The translations under genes were made by a program, and so were the position numbers. A stretch of DNA of 13,758 nt from Actinoplanes liguriensis (lineage in GTDB: Bacteria; Actinomycetota; Actinomycetes; Mycobacteriales; Micromonosporaceae): positions 24,107-37,864 of the forward strand of contig KL571210.1 in assembly GCA_000715855.1 (NCBI GenBank). Direction: 5' to 3'. Positions 1-6,709 of this stretch are shown here, piece by piece. The notes below the pieces were generated by a model. That model had not been told where the DNA came from. It did not search any database and saw only the letters and a program-made list of their open reading frames with translations. The first letter of the stretch is position 1, and each line of letters opens with the position of its first letter.

Positions 1-15
1 GTGTATAAGAGACAG
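1..15 (+). other. Residual Tn5/Nextera mosaic-end adapter at contig edge
   Basis: The first 15 bases, GTGTATAAGAGACAG, are identical to the 3' part of the 19-bp Tn5 mosaic end used in tagmentation libraries. This is a library artefact, not genome. Read on the minus strand it adds the false residues L-S-L-I-H to the truncated gene that follows. Confidence 0.93.
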
Positions 16-660
16 GACCCTGGCCCGGCAGCGTTCCGGCGCATCGGCCGGGCTGATCGCGGGATCGTTGCCGTTGATCTGCACGACTCGCACGCCGCGG
101 CTGACGTAGTCGCGGGCCAGGTCTTGCAGGCGGCCGTGCCAGCCCAGCGCCCACGGGCAGTGGTTGCTGGTCCAGAGCACCACATGCGCCTCGGCCCCCG
201 GACTCCACCACGAGACCAGCCGACCGTGGAAGTCCGGAAGCGAGAATCTCGGCATGAGCGAGCCGACCTTCAGCGCGGAGGCGAGGTCGGCGGGTTCGGT
301 GTGGTGGGGTTGTGGGCTGATCGCGCAGATCCTGCCCGCCTCGTCGAGCGTCAGGTGGAAGTCCATCGCGGCCATCGGCCCGCCAGGGCTGGGCATCGGT
401 GCGCCACCGGGGCCGGTGAAGCGCACGGTGTAGCGAGCGTCGCCACTGGACATGACCCGCCATTCCGGGGTGGACAAGCGGCGACCGGGGGACTGTTGCA
501 GCTGCGCCGCGACGGCGTCGATGCCGCTGCGGCGCCGGCCGGCAAAGGTGAACTCGACGTCGACGGCGAGGGTTTCACGGAGCCGGTCAGCCTGTGCCGG
601 GTCGGTTCGTGCCGCGATCCACGTGCTGATCGACTCCGGCACCGTCTCGATGTTTGCCAT
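16..660 (-). CDS. NTF2-like plus thioredoxin/redoxin-fold protein, 3' end missing
   Basis: Minus-strand gene starting at ATG 660 and open to the contig edge; 215 genuine codons are visible. Residues about 1-125 look like a SnoaL/NTF2-type domain (start MANIETVPESISTWIAARTD, then mixed strands ending in a LTLDEAGRICAIS motif). From about residue 131 (KVGSLMPRFSLPDFHGR) it becomes a redoxin/AhpC-TSA-like thioredoxin fold. The active-site region is TSNHCPWALGWHGRL around Cys168, and a strand GVRVVQINGND follows. The family commonly shows NHCPY or NHCPF at this place. Only one cysteine lies in the active-site loop and no CxxC is seen, so a one-cysteine peroxiredoxin-like or resolving role is more likely than a classical disulfide reductase. 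The C-terminal half of the fold is lost at the contig end. An inverted repeat lies 21 bp upstream of the start. The redoxin call is fairly sure; the NTF2 call is moderate. Confidence 0.8.
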
Positions 661-680
661 GCCAGAGTGTCACCACATAC

Positions 681-716
681 GTGACTGATTAGCAATAGCC
701 ATCAACTATCAGTCAC
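681..716. promoter_or_regulatory. Inverted repeat, candidate operator of the redoxin gene
   Basis: GTGACTGAT (681-689) and ATCAGTCAC (708-716) are perfect 9-bp inverted arms separated by 18 AT-richer bases. They lie just upstream of the minus-strand ATG at 660, where a promoter is expected. The AT content stands out from the surroundings. Binding by a regulator, such as the PaaX-like protein encoded at 1193, is inferred only from proximity. Confidence 0.5.
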
Positions 717-771
717 AAGATTGTTTGCGCAGCTAGAGCCCCATTTTGCTTGGCTTGCTGACATGCGTTTG

Positions 772-799
772 CGTCGCTGCGACAGTTGCCGCAGCGACG
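772..799. repeat. 10-bp perfect hairpin of unknown role
   Basis: CGTCGCTGCG (772-781) and CGCAGCGACG (790-799) form a perfect 10-bp stem with an 8-base loop. No T-run follows on either strand. It lies between divergent genes, so it does not follow the end of a recognised gene. It could be an operator, a leader hairpin, or the terminator of an unseen short transcript. Confidence 0.5.
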
Positions 800-1012
800 T
801 CACTGGAGTCGCATGTGAAGTTGGTCAGGCTATGGGGGAGAGGTGCGCAAGGGGGTGATGCGGGGCGGGCATGGGTGACGTGTGGTGCGCTCGGCGGAGC
901 GTCGTCGAAGGGGCCAGAGCCTCGAGCGGTACGTCGTCCGCCGCGAAGGGGCGAGCCGGTCAAGGTGCCTTCTCGCCCATCGTGGCGCCGGACTTGGCGA
1001 CTACACTACGCG

Positions 1013-1052
1013 TCGTGACACATATTGTTAATACCGCCGACACCTGTCACGA
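1013..1052. promoter_or_regulatory. Inverted repeat upstream of the PaaX-like gene
   Basis: TCGTGACA (1013-1020) and TGTCACGA (1045-1052) are perfect 8-bp inverted arms around an AT-rich core containing CATATTGTTAATACC. The site is about 140 bp upstream of the chosen PaaX start. It could be an autoregulatory operator, but no clean -35/-10 pair could be placed with confidence. Confidence 0.4.
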
Positions 1053-1192
1053 GATCTTTCCTGGGCCGTGCTGGAGGTTCGCGCGGGGCAGACCGCCACG
1101 AGCGCAATGCCTCTAGGCTGGGGCGTCCTGGTCGGCCTGACATTCACAACATGAGCCGCCGTCGTTGGATGGCGGTGAGAGAGGCAAGCGCG

Positions 1193-2008
1193 ATGGTGTC
1201 GCCGGCACGACGAAGCAAGGCACTCAACCGTGGATCCGCGCGCTCGTTGCTGATGGTGCTGCTCACCGACTACGTCCTGGATTACCCGGACGGTGTCCCG
1301 CAGCGGTCCCTGGTTGCCGCCATGCAGGCCCTGGGCTACTCCCCGGAGTCGACTCGGCAGGCGCTGTCGCGAGCCGTGCGGGCCGGAGCGCTGATCCAGA
1401 CCGGCCGCGGCGCCGGCGCGCACGTCCGTCTCAGCGACGACGCCCGTGCGCCACTGGCAGAGGCGAGAACGAGATTGGAACGTCGTTCCGGCAGCCAGGA
1501 AGTGGACGAGTGGCTGCTCCTGATCGTGCGAACTCGCGAAGCAGGCGGCGCCGCCGCGTACAGCCGGCGCACTGCCTTGCTGCTCAACGGTCTGGGATCG
1601 CTCGGCGGCGGCGTGTGGATCCGGCCCAAGAGCGGACATGTCGATGAACTCATCGCGATGGTGCGCGAAGACCCGGCTGTGGAGGCGATCGCGGTGACCG
1701 CGCGCATCGACTCGCCGGAGGTGGGAGCGGTCGCGGCCCGGGCGTGGGACCTGGACGTCATCGCGACCGGCTATGACGAGTTGATCGAAAAGTTCGCCGA
1801 CCGTGAGGCGGTCAGCTCCGAGGAGCGGTTCCGTGCGTGGACCGAGCTCGTCGACGACTGGCAGCGCATCACCAAACTCGACCCGGATCTGCCGATGGCG
1901 GCGCTGGGCTCTGATTGTTCTCGTCCGGAAGCGCTTGCGCTCGTCCACCGGCTACGTGAGGAGTGGCGACCTGCCGCACACGACTACTTCCGAACGCTGG
2001 TGGGTTGA
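1193..2008 (+). CDS. PaaX-family transcriptional regulator
   Basis: A 271-residue protein, the usual size for PaaX-type repressors. Residues 15-80 form a winged helix: a SLLMVLLTDYVLDYPDG opening, then LGYSPESTRQALSRAVRAGAL as the recognition region, then GRGAGAHVRLSD as wing. Residues about 105-145 (EWLLLIVRTREAG, GGGVWIRPKSG) match the PaaX central domain, and the tail HDYFRTLVG matches the family C-terminal domain. The ATG at 1193 is chosen because AGAGAGG lies 8-9 bases upstream. ATGs at 1151 and 1169 and the open frame back to 1025 have no such site. PaaX proteins classically respond to aryl-CoA thioesters, but the ligand here cannot be read. No phenylacetate genes are nearby, so the symbol is withheld. 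The gene converges on the lysozyme-like gene. Confidence 0.87.
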   Translation: MVSPARRSKALNRGSARSLLMVLLTDYVLDYPDGVPQRSLVAAMQALGYSPESTRQALSRAVRAGALIQTGRGAGAHVRLSDDARAPLAEARTRLERRSGSQEVDEWLLLIVRTREAGGAAAYSRRTALLLNGLGSLGGGVWIRPKSGHVDELIAMVREDPAVEAIAVTARIDSPEVGAVAARAWDLDVIATGYDELIEKFADREAVSSEERFRAWTELVDDWQRITKLDPDLPMAALGSDCSRPEALALVHRLREEWRPAAHDYFRTLVG

Positions 2009-2111
2009 CCCCACGCTGACGGGCCTGCCCGACCCGATCACCGGCGACCGGGCGGCCGCATGCCTGCGCAAACGAGGCCGTCAGGGTTTCCTGAAATCTG
2101 GCGCTGCGCTA

Positions 2112-2738
2112 TCAAGCGTGGCAGGACGTCGGGGTCAGGGCGTTGACGAGGTCGGTGGCGGCGGCGCTGTGTTTGGTGTACGCCTCGGGGAACGCGGAGA
2201 TCTGGACCGCCTGGGCGGCCTCGGTCAGCCGCATCTTCTGCCAGCCGGGGACCTTGAGCAGCTTGTCGTAGAACTTTCCGGTCTGGTACGCCGGGTCGTG
2301 CAGCTGCTTCGGCGTGCCCCAGCCCTGGCTGGGCCGCTGCTGGAACAGACCGATCGAGTCGCGGTCGCCGCCGCGCAGGTTGCGCAGACCGGATTCCTGG
2401 ATCGCGGTGGCGACCGCGATCACCAGACCCTCGCGGGGTACGTGACGGCCGGTGCCGATGGTGACGATCAGGCGCGCGTTGGCGAGCTGCTCGGCGCTCC
2501 ACCGGGGTTGAGCCGGTCGAGCGGACGACACCGAGGGGGCCGGCGTGCATCCGGCGTCGGCGTCAGCGTCGGCGCGCAGCATCGGACTGAGCAGAAAACC
2601 GGCCAGCACGGCAACGGCGATCACGAACAACGCGCGCAAAGTCGAGAGCTGCCTTCCGGGATGCTGGGGCTCTGGTGCCCGGCGAAGGGTACCGGCTCTT
2701 GATCGATGCGTTCGGACGGGCCCGGCCCTTACGATCAC
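2112..2738 (-). CDS. Membrane-anchored or secreted lysozyme-like (lytic transglycosylase-like) protein
   Basis: A 208-residue protein with a basic N-terminus (several Arg, residues 4-35), a hydrophobic helix LFVIAVAVLAGFLLSPML at 37-54 serving as signal anchor or signal peptide, then a short Pro/Ala linker. Residues 85-200 carry a lysozyme-like fold: VIAVATAIQESGLRNL with candidate catalytic Glu115, then DSIGLFQQRPSQGWG at 127-141 and VQISAFPEAYTKH. This pattern is common in actinobacterial exported murein hydrolases, sometimes mislabelled heavy-metal transporters. It probably cuts peptidoglycan outside the membrane. The GTG at 2738 is preferred: the longer frame back to 2897 would overlap the upstream gene by 98 bases, and GGGACGAG sits just upstream of this GTG. 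It lies 61 bases after the fusion-enzyme gene on the same strand, so co-transcription is possible. The start is uncertain. Confidence 0.8.
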   Translation of the reverse strand: MIVRAGPVRTHRSRAGTLRRAPEPQHPGRQLSTLRALFVIAVAVLAGFLLSPMLRADADADAGCTPAPSVSSARPAQPRWSAEQLANARLIVTIGTGRHVPREGLVIAVATAIQESGLRNLRGGDRDSIGLFQQRPSQGWGTPKQLHDPAYQTGKFYDKLLKVPGWQKMRLTEAAQAVQISAFPEAYTKHSAAATDLVNALTPTSCHA

Positions 2739-2799
2739 TCGGTGGGACTCGTCCCGTCCTCGTCGAAGGCGGCCGGGCTCGACATGCCGCGGGCGGCAC

Positions 2800-4665
2800 C
2801 TACGCCGACAGGATTCGGCGCATCCAGCTCGTGCGGGCCGCACCCGCCGCGACGGAGATCTGTGCGGCGCTGGCCTGCTCGAATCCGTGCCAGCCACCCG
2901 CCCAGATGTGCAGTTCCGCCTGACCGCCGGCCGCCCAGATCCGCGTCGCGTACTCGACGGCCTCGTCGCGGAAGGGCTCGGCCGACCCGGCGTCGATGTA
3001 GGCCGGAGGCAGACCGGTGAGGTCCGTCGCCCGGGCCGGCACGCAGACCGGGTCCGGTGAGGCGTCGAGGTGACCCTCGCCGAGCACCATGTTCCAGGCG
3101 AACGCGATGTGTTCGGTCGTCAAGCCGCGGCGCGCGCCGTTCGCCCGGGAGAACTGGCGGGCCGACAGGGTCCGGCCCCGGTCGTCGAGCTGCGGGCAGA
3201 TCAGCAGCTGGCCGAGCGGAGCCGGGCCGCTGAGGTCGCGGTTGAGCAGTGCGGTGCCGGCCGCGAGCCCGCCGCCACCGGAGAATCCCGCCAGCACGAT
3301 TCGGGCGGGGTCGGCGCCGAGCTCTGCCGCGTGCTCGAAGACCCAGGCCAGGCCGGCGTGGCAGTCCTCGGCCAGCGCGGTGCCCCGCACGGTGGGGGCC
3401 AGGCGGTACTCGGGGGAGATCAGGACCATGCCGAACTCGGCGACCCAGTCGAGGAAGCCGAACGCGTCCAGGCCGCCGAATCGGTCACCGGCGATCATGC
3501 CGCCGCCGTGGATCGAATACATCGCGGGCATGCCGGGGCGCGTCACCGCCGGCGTGAAGATCGACAACGTGATGTCGCCGGACGGGCCGGGCACACTGCG
3601 CTGCTCGTGACGCACGCCGGTGCGGGCCAGTGCCGGTCCGAGTTGCGCCAGGCTGACGGCCGGGTCGGACCTCATCGCGTCGAGCAGTTGCGGGGTGAAC
3701 GGCGGGATCTCCAGCTCCGGCACCGTCGCCAGCAGCTCCGGATCGTACGGCGGGCCGGGGATCGGCCCGGCGAGCAGGACGAGCTTGCCGCGGACCCGGC
3801 CCTGTTCGCTGTCCCGGTGGGCGTCGGCGATCTCGTCGAGCCGGTAGGTGCGCACGGGCGGCAGGCGGAAATGCCCGGCCGCGACCAGCTCGCCGACCTG
3901 GGTGAGGGCGTGGACCGCGCGCCCGGAGTCGCCCCGGCTGAACGCCACACCATATTCCTGCGCCCCGGCGAAGTCCGCGACCGTGATGACCTGCTCGGCG
4001 CCGCCGGCCAGGTCGATGAGCTCGGGCAGGATGCCACTGCCGGCCACGTCGAGCGCGAGGTCGACGCCACCGGGACAGAGGGCTCGGACCCGCGCGGTCA
4101 GTCCCTCGCCGTATGCGACGGGGGTCGCCCCCAATGACCGTACAAAATCCTGGTTTGCCGGGTTTGCGGTGCCGATGACCCGTGCGCCTCGCGCGACCGC
4201 GAACTGGACCGCGGCGCTGCCGACGCTGCCGGACGCGCCGTTGACGAGCAGTGTGCTGCCGTCGCGTACGCCTAATTGGTCAAGAGCCCGCACCGCGGTC
4301 TCGACCGCGGCCGGCAACGCCGCGGCCGCCGCAAAATCCAGTGAAGCCGGGATCGGCGCGTAGTCGGACAGCACCGCCAACTCGGCCTGCGCCGCCCCAC
4401 GGGCGTCGAACCCGAACACGGCGTCACCGACCGTCACGCCGGTGACGCCGTCGCCGAGCTCATCGACGACGCCCGCGGCCTCGTAGCCCATGGTCTGCGG
4501 AAGTTGCTGGTCCATCAGGCCCTGACGCTTCCTGCCGTCACTGAGGCCGACGCCGGCGGCCCGCACCACGATCCGGACCTCGCCGGGACCCGGGTGCGGC
4601 TCCGGCACCTCCACGATCTCCACGACCTCGGGACCGCCGAACCGGCTGAAACGGGCTGCTCTCAT
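2800..4665 (-). CDS. Bifunctional MDR (quinone oxidoreductase-type) dehydrogenase fused to HSL-family alpha/beta hydrolase
   Basis: A 621-residue protein starting at ATG 4665, with GAGGAG six bases upstream. Residues 1-300 are a complete medium-chain dehydrogenase/reductase: a GroES-like part (MRAARFSRFGGPEVVEIVEV, then MGYEAAGVVDELG at 59-71) and a Rossmann half with NGASGSVGSAAVQFA at 142-156, ending KLVLLAGP. No catalytic zinc Cys is seen, so it resembles zinc-free NADPH:quinone or enone reductases. Residues 365-621 are an alpha/beta hydrolase-3 (hormone-sensitive lipase type): oxyanion motif HGGGM at 386-390, nucleophile elbow GFSGG with Ser462, Asp567 in FRDEA and His593 in GWHGFE, so the triad looks intact. 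The linker 301-364 is proline-rich then helical. The order suggests reduction of a carbonyl or enone and hydrolysis of an ester in one chain; the substrate is unknown. It is divergent from a TetR gene across a symmetric site and so is probably repressed by it. Confidence 0.9.
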   Translation of the reverse strand: MRAARFSRFGGPEVVEIVEVPEPHPGPGEVRIVVRAAGVGLSDGRKRQGLMDQQLPQTMGYEAAGVVDELGDGVTGVTVGDAVFGFDARGAAQAELAVLSDYAPIPASLDFAAAAALPAAVETAVRALDQLGVRDGSTLLVNGASGSVGSAAVQFAVARGARVIGTANPANQDFVRSLGATPVAYGEGLTARVRALCPGGVDLALDVAGSGILPELIDLAGGAEQVITVADFAGAQEYGVAFSRGDSGRAVHALTQVGELVAAGHFRLPPVRTYRLDEIADAHRDSEQGRVRGKLVLLAGPIPGPPYDPELLATVPELEIPPFTPQLLDAMRSDPAVSLAQLGPALARTGVRHEQRSVPGPSGDITLSIFTPAVTRPGMPAMYSIHGGGMIAGDRFGGLDAFGFLDWVAEFGMVLISPEYRLAPTVRGTALAEDCHAGLAWVFEHAAELGADPARIVLAGFSGGGGLAAGTALLNRDLSGPAPLGQLLICPQLDDRGRTLSARQFSRANGARRGLTTEHIAFAWNMVLGEGHLDASPDPVCVPARATDLTGLPPAYIDAGSAEPFRDEAVEYATRIWAAGGQAELHIWAGGWHGFEQASAAQISVAAGAARTSWMRRILSA

Positions 4666-4713
4666 CACGTGCTCCTCGGGTCGGCTTCCGATTGCCTGGA
4701 TGGAGCGTACATC

Positions 4714-4737
4714 AAATTTGGAGTCCGCTCTAATTTT
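4714..4737. promoter_or_regulatory. Candidate TetR operator between fusion enzyme and TetR gene
   Basis: AAATTTGGAG (4714-4723) and CTCTAATTTT (4728-4737) are inverted arms matching at 8 of 10 positions around TCCG. The site is in the 93-base gap between divergent starts at 4665 and 4759. It is the AT-richest part of the gap, so it likely overlaps both promoters. GGAG..CTC cores of this kind are common for TetR autoregulators; that assignment is inference. Confidence 0.6.
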
Positions 4738-4758
4738 GTGGCTTGGTACGCTTTCGCG

Positions 4759-5391
4759 GTGACGGAACCCGGGCTTCGAGATCGCAAGAAGGCGCGCACG
4801 CGGCGGCTCATCGCCGAGACGGCGGCGCGGCTGTTCGCCGAGCGTGGCTACGAGCGTGTGACGGTCAGTGAGATTGCCCGGGCGGCCGAAGTGGCCGAGC
4901 AGACGCTCTACAACTACTTTCCGACCAAGGAGCAGCTGGTCACCGACCACGAGCAGCAGTTCGAAGAGCGCCTGAGTGAGCTGATCCGCTCCCGGGACTC
5001 AGGAACGAGCCCGGCCGCCGCCATCCGCGACTTCGTCCTGCAATCGATCTCCGCGATCCGCGACATGCCACCGGAGCTCGCCGGCGGCACGCTCGGTTAC
5101 CTCGCGGCGATCAGTCCCGCCGTGCACCGGCTGGCGTTGGAGATGGTCGACCGGCAGGCCACCGCCCTGACCGCGGCGATCGCCGAGACGAGCACGGTCG
5201 CCCCGGAGATCGCCCGGCTGCAGGGCATCGCGCTGGCCGGGGTCTTCCGCATCATCATCGGCGAGTCGGGCCGGCGTGCCGTCGAGGGTCAGACGCCCGC
5301 CCAGATCACCGCCGGACTGCTGCCCGAGGTGGAGTCCGTCCTCGCCGAGCTGGATCGGTGGATGATCCTTCCCACAAGCCGGACGAAATGA
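4759..5391 (+). CDS. TetR/AcrR-family transcriptional regulator
   Basis: A 210-residue protein starting at GTG 4759 (MTEPGLRDRKKARTRR). The frame is open upstream to 4504, but that part crosses the divergent gene and its promoter. The N-terminal DNA-binding domain is typical: LIAETAARLFAERGYERVTV, then SEIARAAEVAEQTLYNYFPTKEQLV as helix-turn-helix at about 37-61. Residues 62-210 are the helical ligand domain, ending in LAELDRWMILPTSRTK. No clear ribosome binding site precedes the GTG, so a leaderless transcript is possible. It is expected to repress itself and the divergent MDR-hydrolase gene from the site at 4714-4737. Its stop overlaps a possible ATG at 5388 of the following oxidoreductase frame, suggesting that gene is co-transcribed. 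Confidence 0.9.
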   Translation: MTEPGLRDRKKARTRRLIAETAARLFAERGYERVTVSEIARAAEVAEQTLYNYFPTKEQLVTDHEQQFEERLSELIRSRDSGTSPAAAIRDFVLQSISAIRDMPPELAGGTLGYLAAISPAVHRLALEMVDRQATALTAAIAETSTVAPEIARLQGIALAGVFRIIIGESGRRAVEGQTPAQITAGLLPEVESVLAELDRWMILPTSRTK

Positions 5392-5420
5392 TCAGTGCCG
5401 GGTGGGTGTTGAAACCCGGT

Positions 5421-6118
5421 ATGACGACTGTGGGATTCATCGGCAGTGGGCTGATCGGCGCGACCGTGGCCCGGCTGGCCGTGGCGGCCGGGTATGACGT
5501 CGTGGTGAGCAACTCACGCGGCCCGGAGACGCTGGCCGACCTGGTGACCGAGCTGGGGGACAGGGCGCGGGCGGCGACGCCGGCCGAGGCGGCCGAGGCC
5601 GGCGAGATCGTGGTGGTGAGCGTTCCGTTCCACGCGTTCCGCAAGCTGCCTGCCGAGCAGTTGGCCGGCAAGGTGGTGCTGGACACCAGCAACTACTACC
5701 CGGAGCGCGACGGTCAGGTGGCCGAACTCGTCGAGGGGCGGCTGACCAGCGCTGAGCTTGAACAACAGCACCTTGCGACGGCCAAGATCGTCAAGGTCTT
5801 CAACAACATCTTCTTCAAGCACCTGGGCAACCTGGCCCGGCCGGCCGCGGCACCCGATCGCACGGCGCTGACGATCGCGGGTGACGACGCCGATGCCAAG
5901 CAGGCGGCGACCGCGTTCCTGGCGGCGATCGGCTACGACGCCGTCGACGTCGGGCCGCTGAGCGAGAGCTGGCGGGTCGAGCCGAGAGCTGGCGGGTCGA
6001 GCCGGGGCAGCCGGCCTACGGGCCGCCGTACGGCACGTTCGAGGACCCGATCGGGACGCCGGCGAGTGCGGACAAGGTCCGGGCCGCGGTGGAGCAGGCC
6101 AAGCGACCCGGGAACTGA
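5421..6118 (+). pseudogene. F420-reductase-family (NADPH-dependent F420_oxidored) gene, frameshifted by a 20-bp tandem duplication
   Basis: Residues 1-188 are an intact Rossmann-fold oxidoreductase of the F420_oxidored type: MTTVGFIGSGLIGATVARLA with GxGxxG at 8-13, NSRGPETL at 31-38 for the NADP phosphate, VVLDTSNYYPERDGQ at 85-99 and KVFNNIFFKHL at 125-135. After GPLSESWRVEP the reading frame is lost, because a 20-base unit (5964-5983) is repeated at 5984-6003. Removing one copy restores a proper C-terminus (GQPAYGPPYGTFEDPIG and onward) and the TGA at 6116, giving 225 residues. As written, 37 native residues are replaced by 143 foreign ones running to 6416, antisense to the MarR gene. Start 5421 fits the family; ATG 5388, overlapping the TetR stop, would add 11 residues. 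It could be a real mutation or an assembly error. Strict F420 use is not proven by the fold. Confidence 0.85.
5964..6003 (+). repeat. Perfect 20-bp tandem duplication inside the oxidoreductase gene
   Basis: The unit GAGAGCTGGCGGGTCGAGCC occurs twice head to tail (5964-5983 and 5984-6003). Period-20 identity extends from 5963 to 6004. Twenty is not a multiple of three, so the copy shifts the frame. The two copies are identical, which indicates a recent event or an assembly artefact. Confidence 0.97.
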
Positions 6119-6147
6119 CCACAGCGGCATCGCGGGCCCGCGTCGGC

Positions 6148-6627
6148 CTACGTTTCCGGTGCCCCTGATGCGTCGCTATGGCTGTTGTCCTGTAGGTGGG
6201 GGTCGACGCTCAAGGCCAGATCCCACAACGCCCGGCGGAGTGCTCGCATCCGCCGGGCGCCCAGGACGGCCTGCCAGTCGGCCTCGATCCGGGCCTCCTC
6301 GGCGATGGCGACCGGCAACACGCCCCGGCTGCGCGCCGCCGGCCGGATCAGTCGTGCCCGCCCGTCGGAAGGATCCGGCACCCGCTCCACGTAGCCGGCC
6401 GCCTCGAGCCCGTTGACCAGGGCGAGGGCGGTCTGCTTCGGGATCCGGGCACGGTCGGCGAGGACGACCAGCCTGGTCCCATCCAGGTCGATGGCGGCCA
6501 GCAACCGGGCCTGCGCCCGGGTGACGTCGGCATAGCCGGCCTCGGCGAGCGCGGCGAGGATGCGATCCTCGGCGGCCCGGAAACCGATGAACATGAGCCA
6601 GCCAGACGAGATCTCCCGGTCCACCAC
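6148..6627 (-). CDS. MarR-family transcriptional regulator
   Basis: A 159-residue protein. Residues about 15-140 match the MarR winged-helix fold: helix FRAAEDRILAALAEAGYADVTRAQARLLAAI, recognition region LADRARIPKQTALALVNGLEAAGYVERV, and the wing DPSDGRARLIRPAARSRG at 85-102. The last 20 residues are polar and probably disordered. Two adjacent GTG codons (6627 and 6624) could start it. AAAGG upstream is better spaced (six bases) from the second, so the true product may be one residue shorter. It is divergent from the MDMPI/SRPBCC pair with an 82-base gap full of inverted repeats, so it probably controls both units. It converges on the frameshifted oxidoreductase, 29 bases away. Confidence 0.85.
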   Translation of the reverse strand: MVDREISSGWLMFIGFRAAEDRILAALAEAGYADVTRAQARLLAAIDLDGTRLVVLADRARIPKQTALALVNGLEAAGYVERVPDPSDGRARLIRPAARSRGVLPVAIAEEARIEADWQAVLGARRMRALRRALWDLALSVDPHLQDNSHSDASGAPET

Positions 6628-6640
6628 AAGCCTTTCAGGT

Positions 6641-6679
6641 AGTCCCGATCAGGACTAAATTTAGTACCATCATCGTACT
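6641..6679. promoter_or_regulatory. Compound MarR operator candidate with a perfect 12-bp palindrome
   Basis: The core ACTAAATTTAGT (6654-6665) is a perfect palindrome. It overlaps two further inverted repeats: AGTCC/GGACT (6641-6645, 6652-6656) and AGTAC/GTACT (6663-6667, 6675-6679). The site sits between divergent starts at 6627 and 6710. MarR proteins usually bind AT-rich palindromes of this size, so autoregulation and control of 6710-7800 is a reasonable inference. Confidence 0.65.
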
Positions 6680-6709
6680 GGATTCGGCCGAGCGGAGGGA
6701 TCTGAGGTC

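Larger units (their letters stand above)
661..1192. other. 532-base divergent intergenic region without a convincing gene
   Basis: This gap lies between the minus-strand redoxin gene and the plus-strand PaaX-like gene. Short open frames on both strands here lack recognisable domains, sound ribosome binding sites or consistent codon bias. It contains three separate inverted repeats (681-716, 772-799, 1013-1052) and two AT-rich patches (about 684-735 and 1019-1034), which fits two divergent promoters with operators. No RNA gene is recognised. Confidence 0.55.

Noticed and set aside
1..684. Plus-strand open frame of 227 codons at the left edge
   Set aside because: It begins inside adapter sequence, and the opposite strand encodes a recognisable redoxin-fold protein. 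It is an antisense shadow created by high GC.
746..1018. Short plus-strand frame with a hydrophobic start in the first gap
   Set aside because: It looks superficially like a signal peptide but has no ribosome binding site, no domain, and an Arg/Pro-rich tail typical of non-coding high-GC sequence.
1025..1192. N-terminal extension of the PaaX-like protein
   Set aside because: The extra 56 residues have no family similarity and no ribosome binding site, whereas the ATG at 1193 has AGAGAGG at proper spacing.
2739..2897. Longer start for the lysozyme-like gene
   Set aside because: It would place Arg-rich sequence before the signal anchor and overlap the upstream fusion-enzyme gene by 98 bases.
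3070..4137. Plus-strand open frame of 355 codons
   Set aside because: Low-complexity Arg/Gly/Ala-rich translation directly antisense to the MDR-hydrolase gene, which has complete domain motifs.
5964..6003. Programmed frameshift or functional repeat domain in the oxidoreductase
   Set aside because: No slippery site or expected downstream structure is seen. Simple removal of one exact 20-bp copy restores the family C-terminus, so duplication is the simpler explanation.
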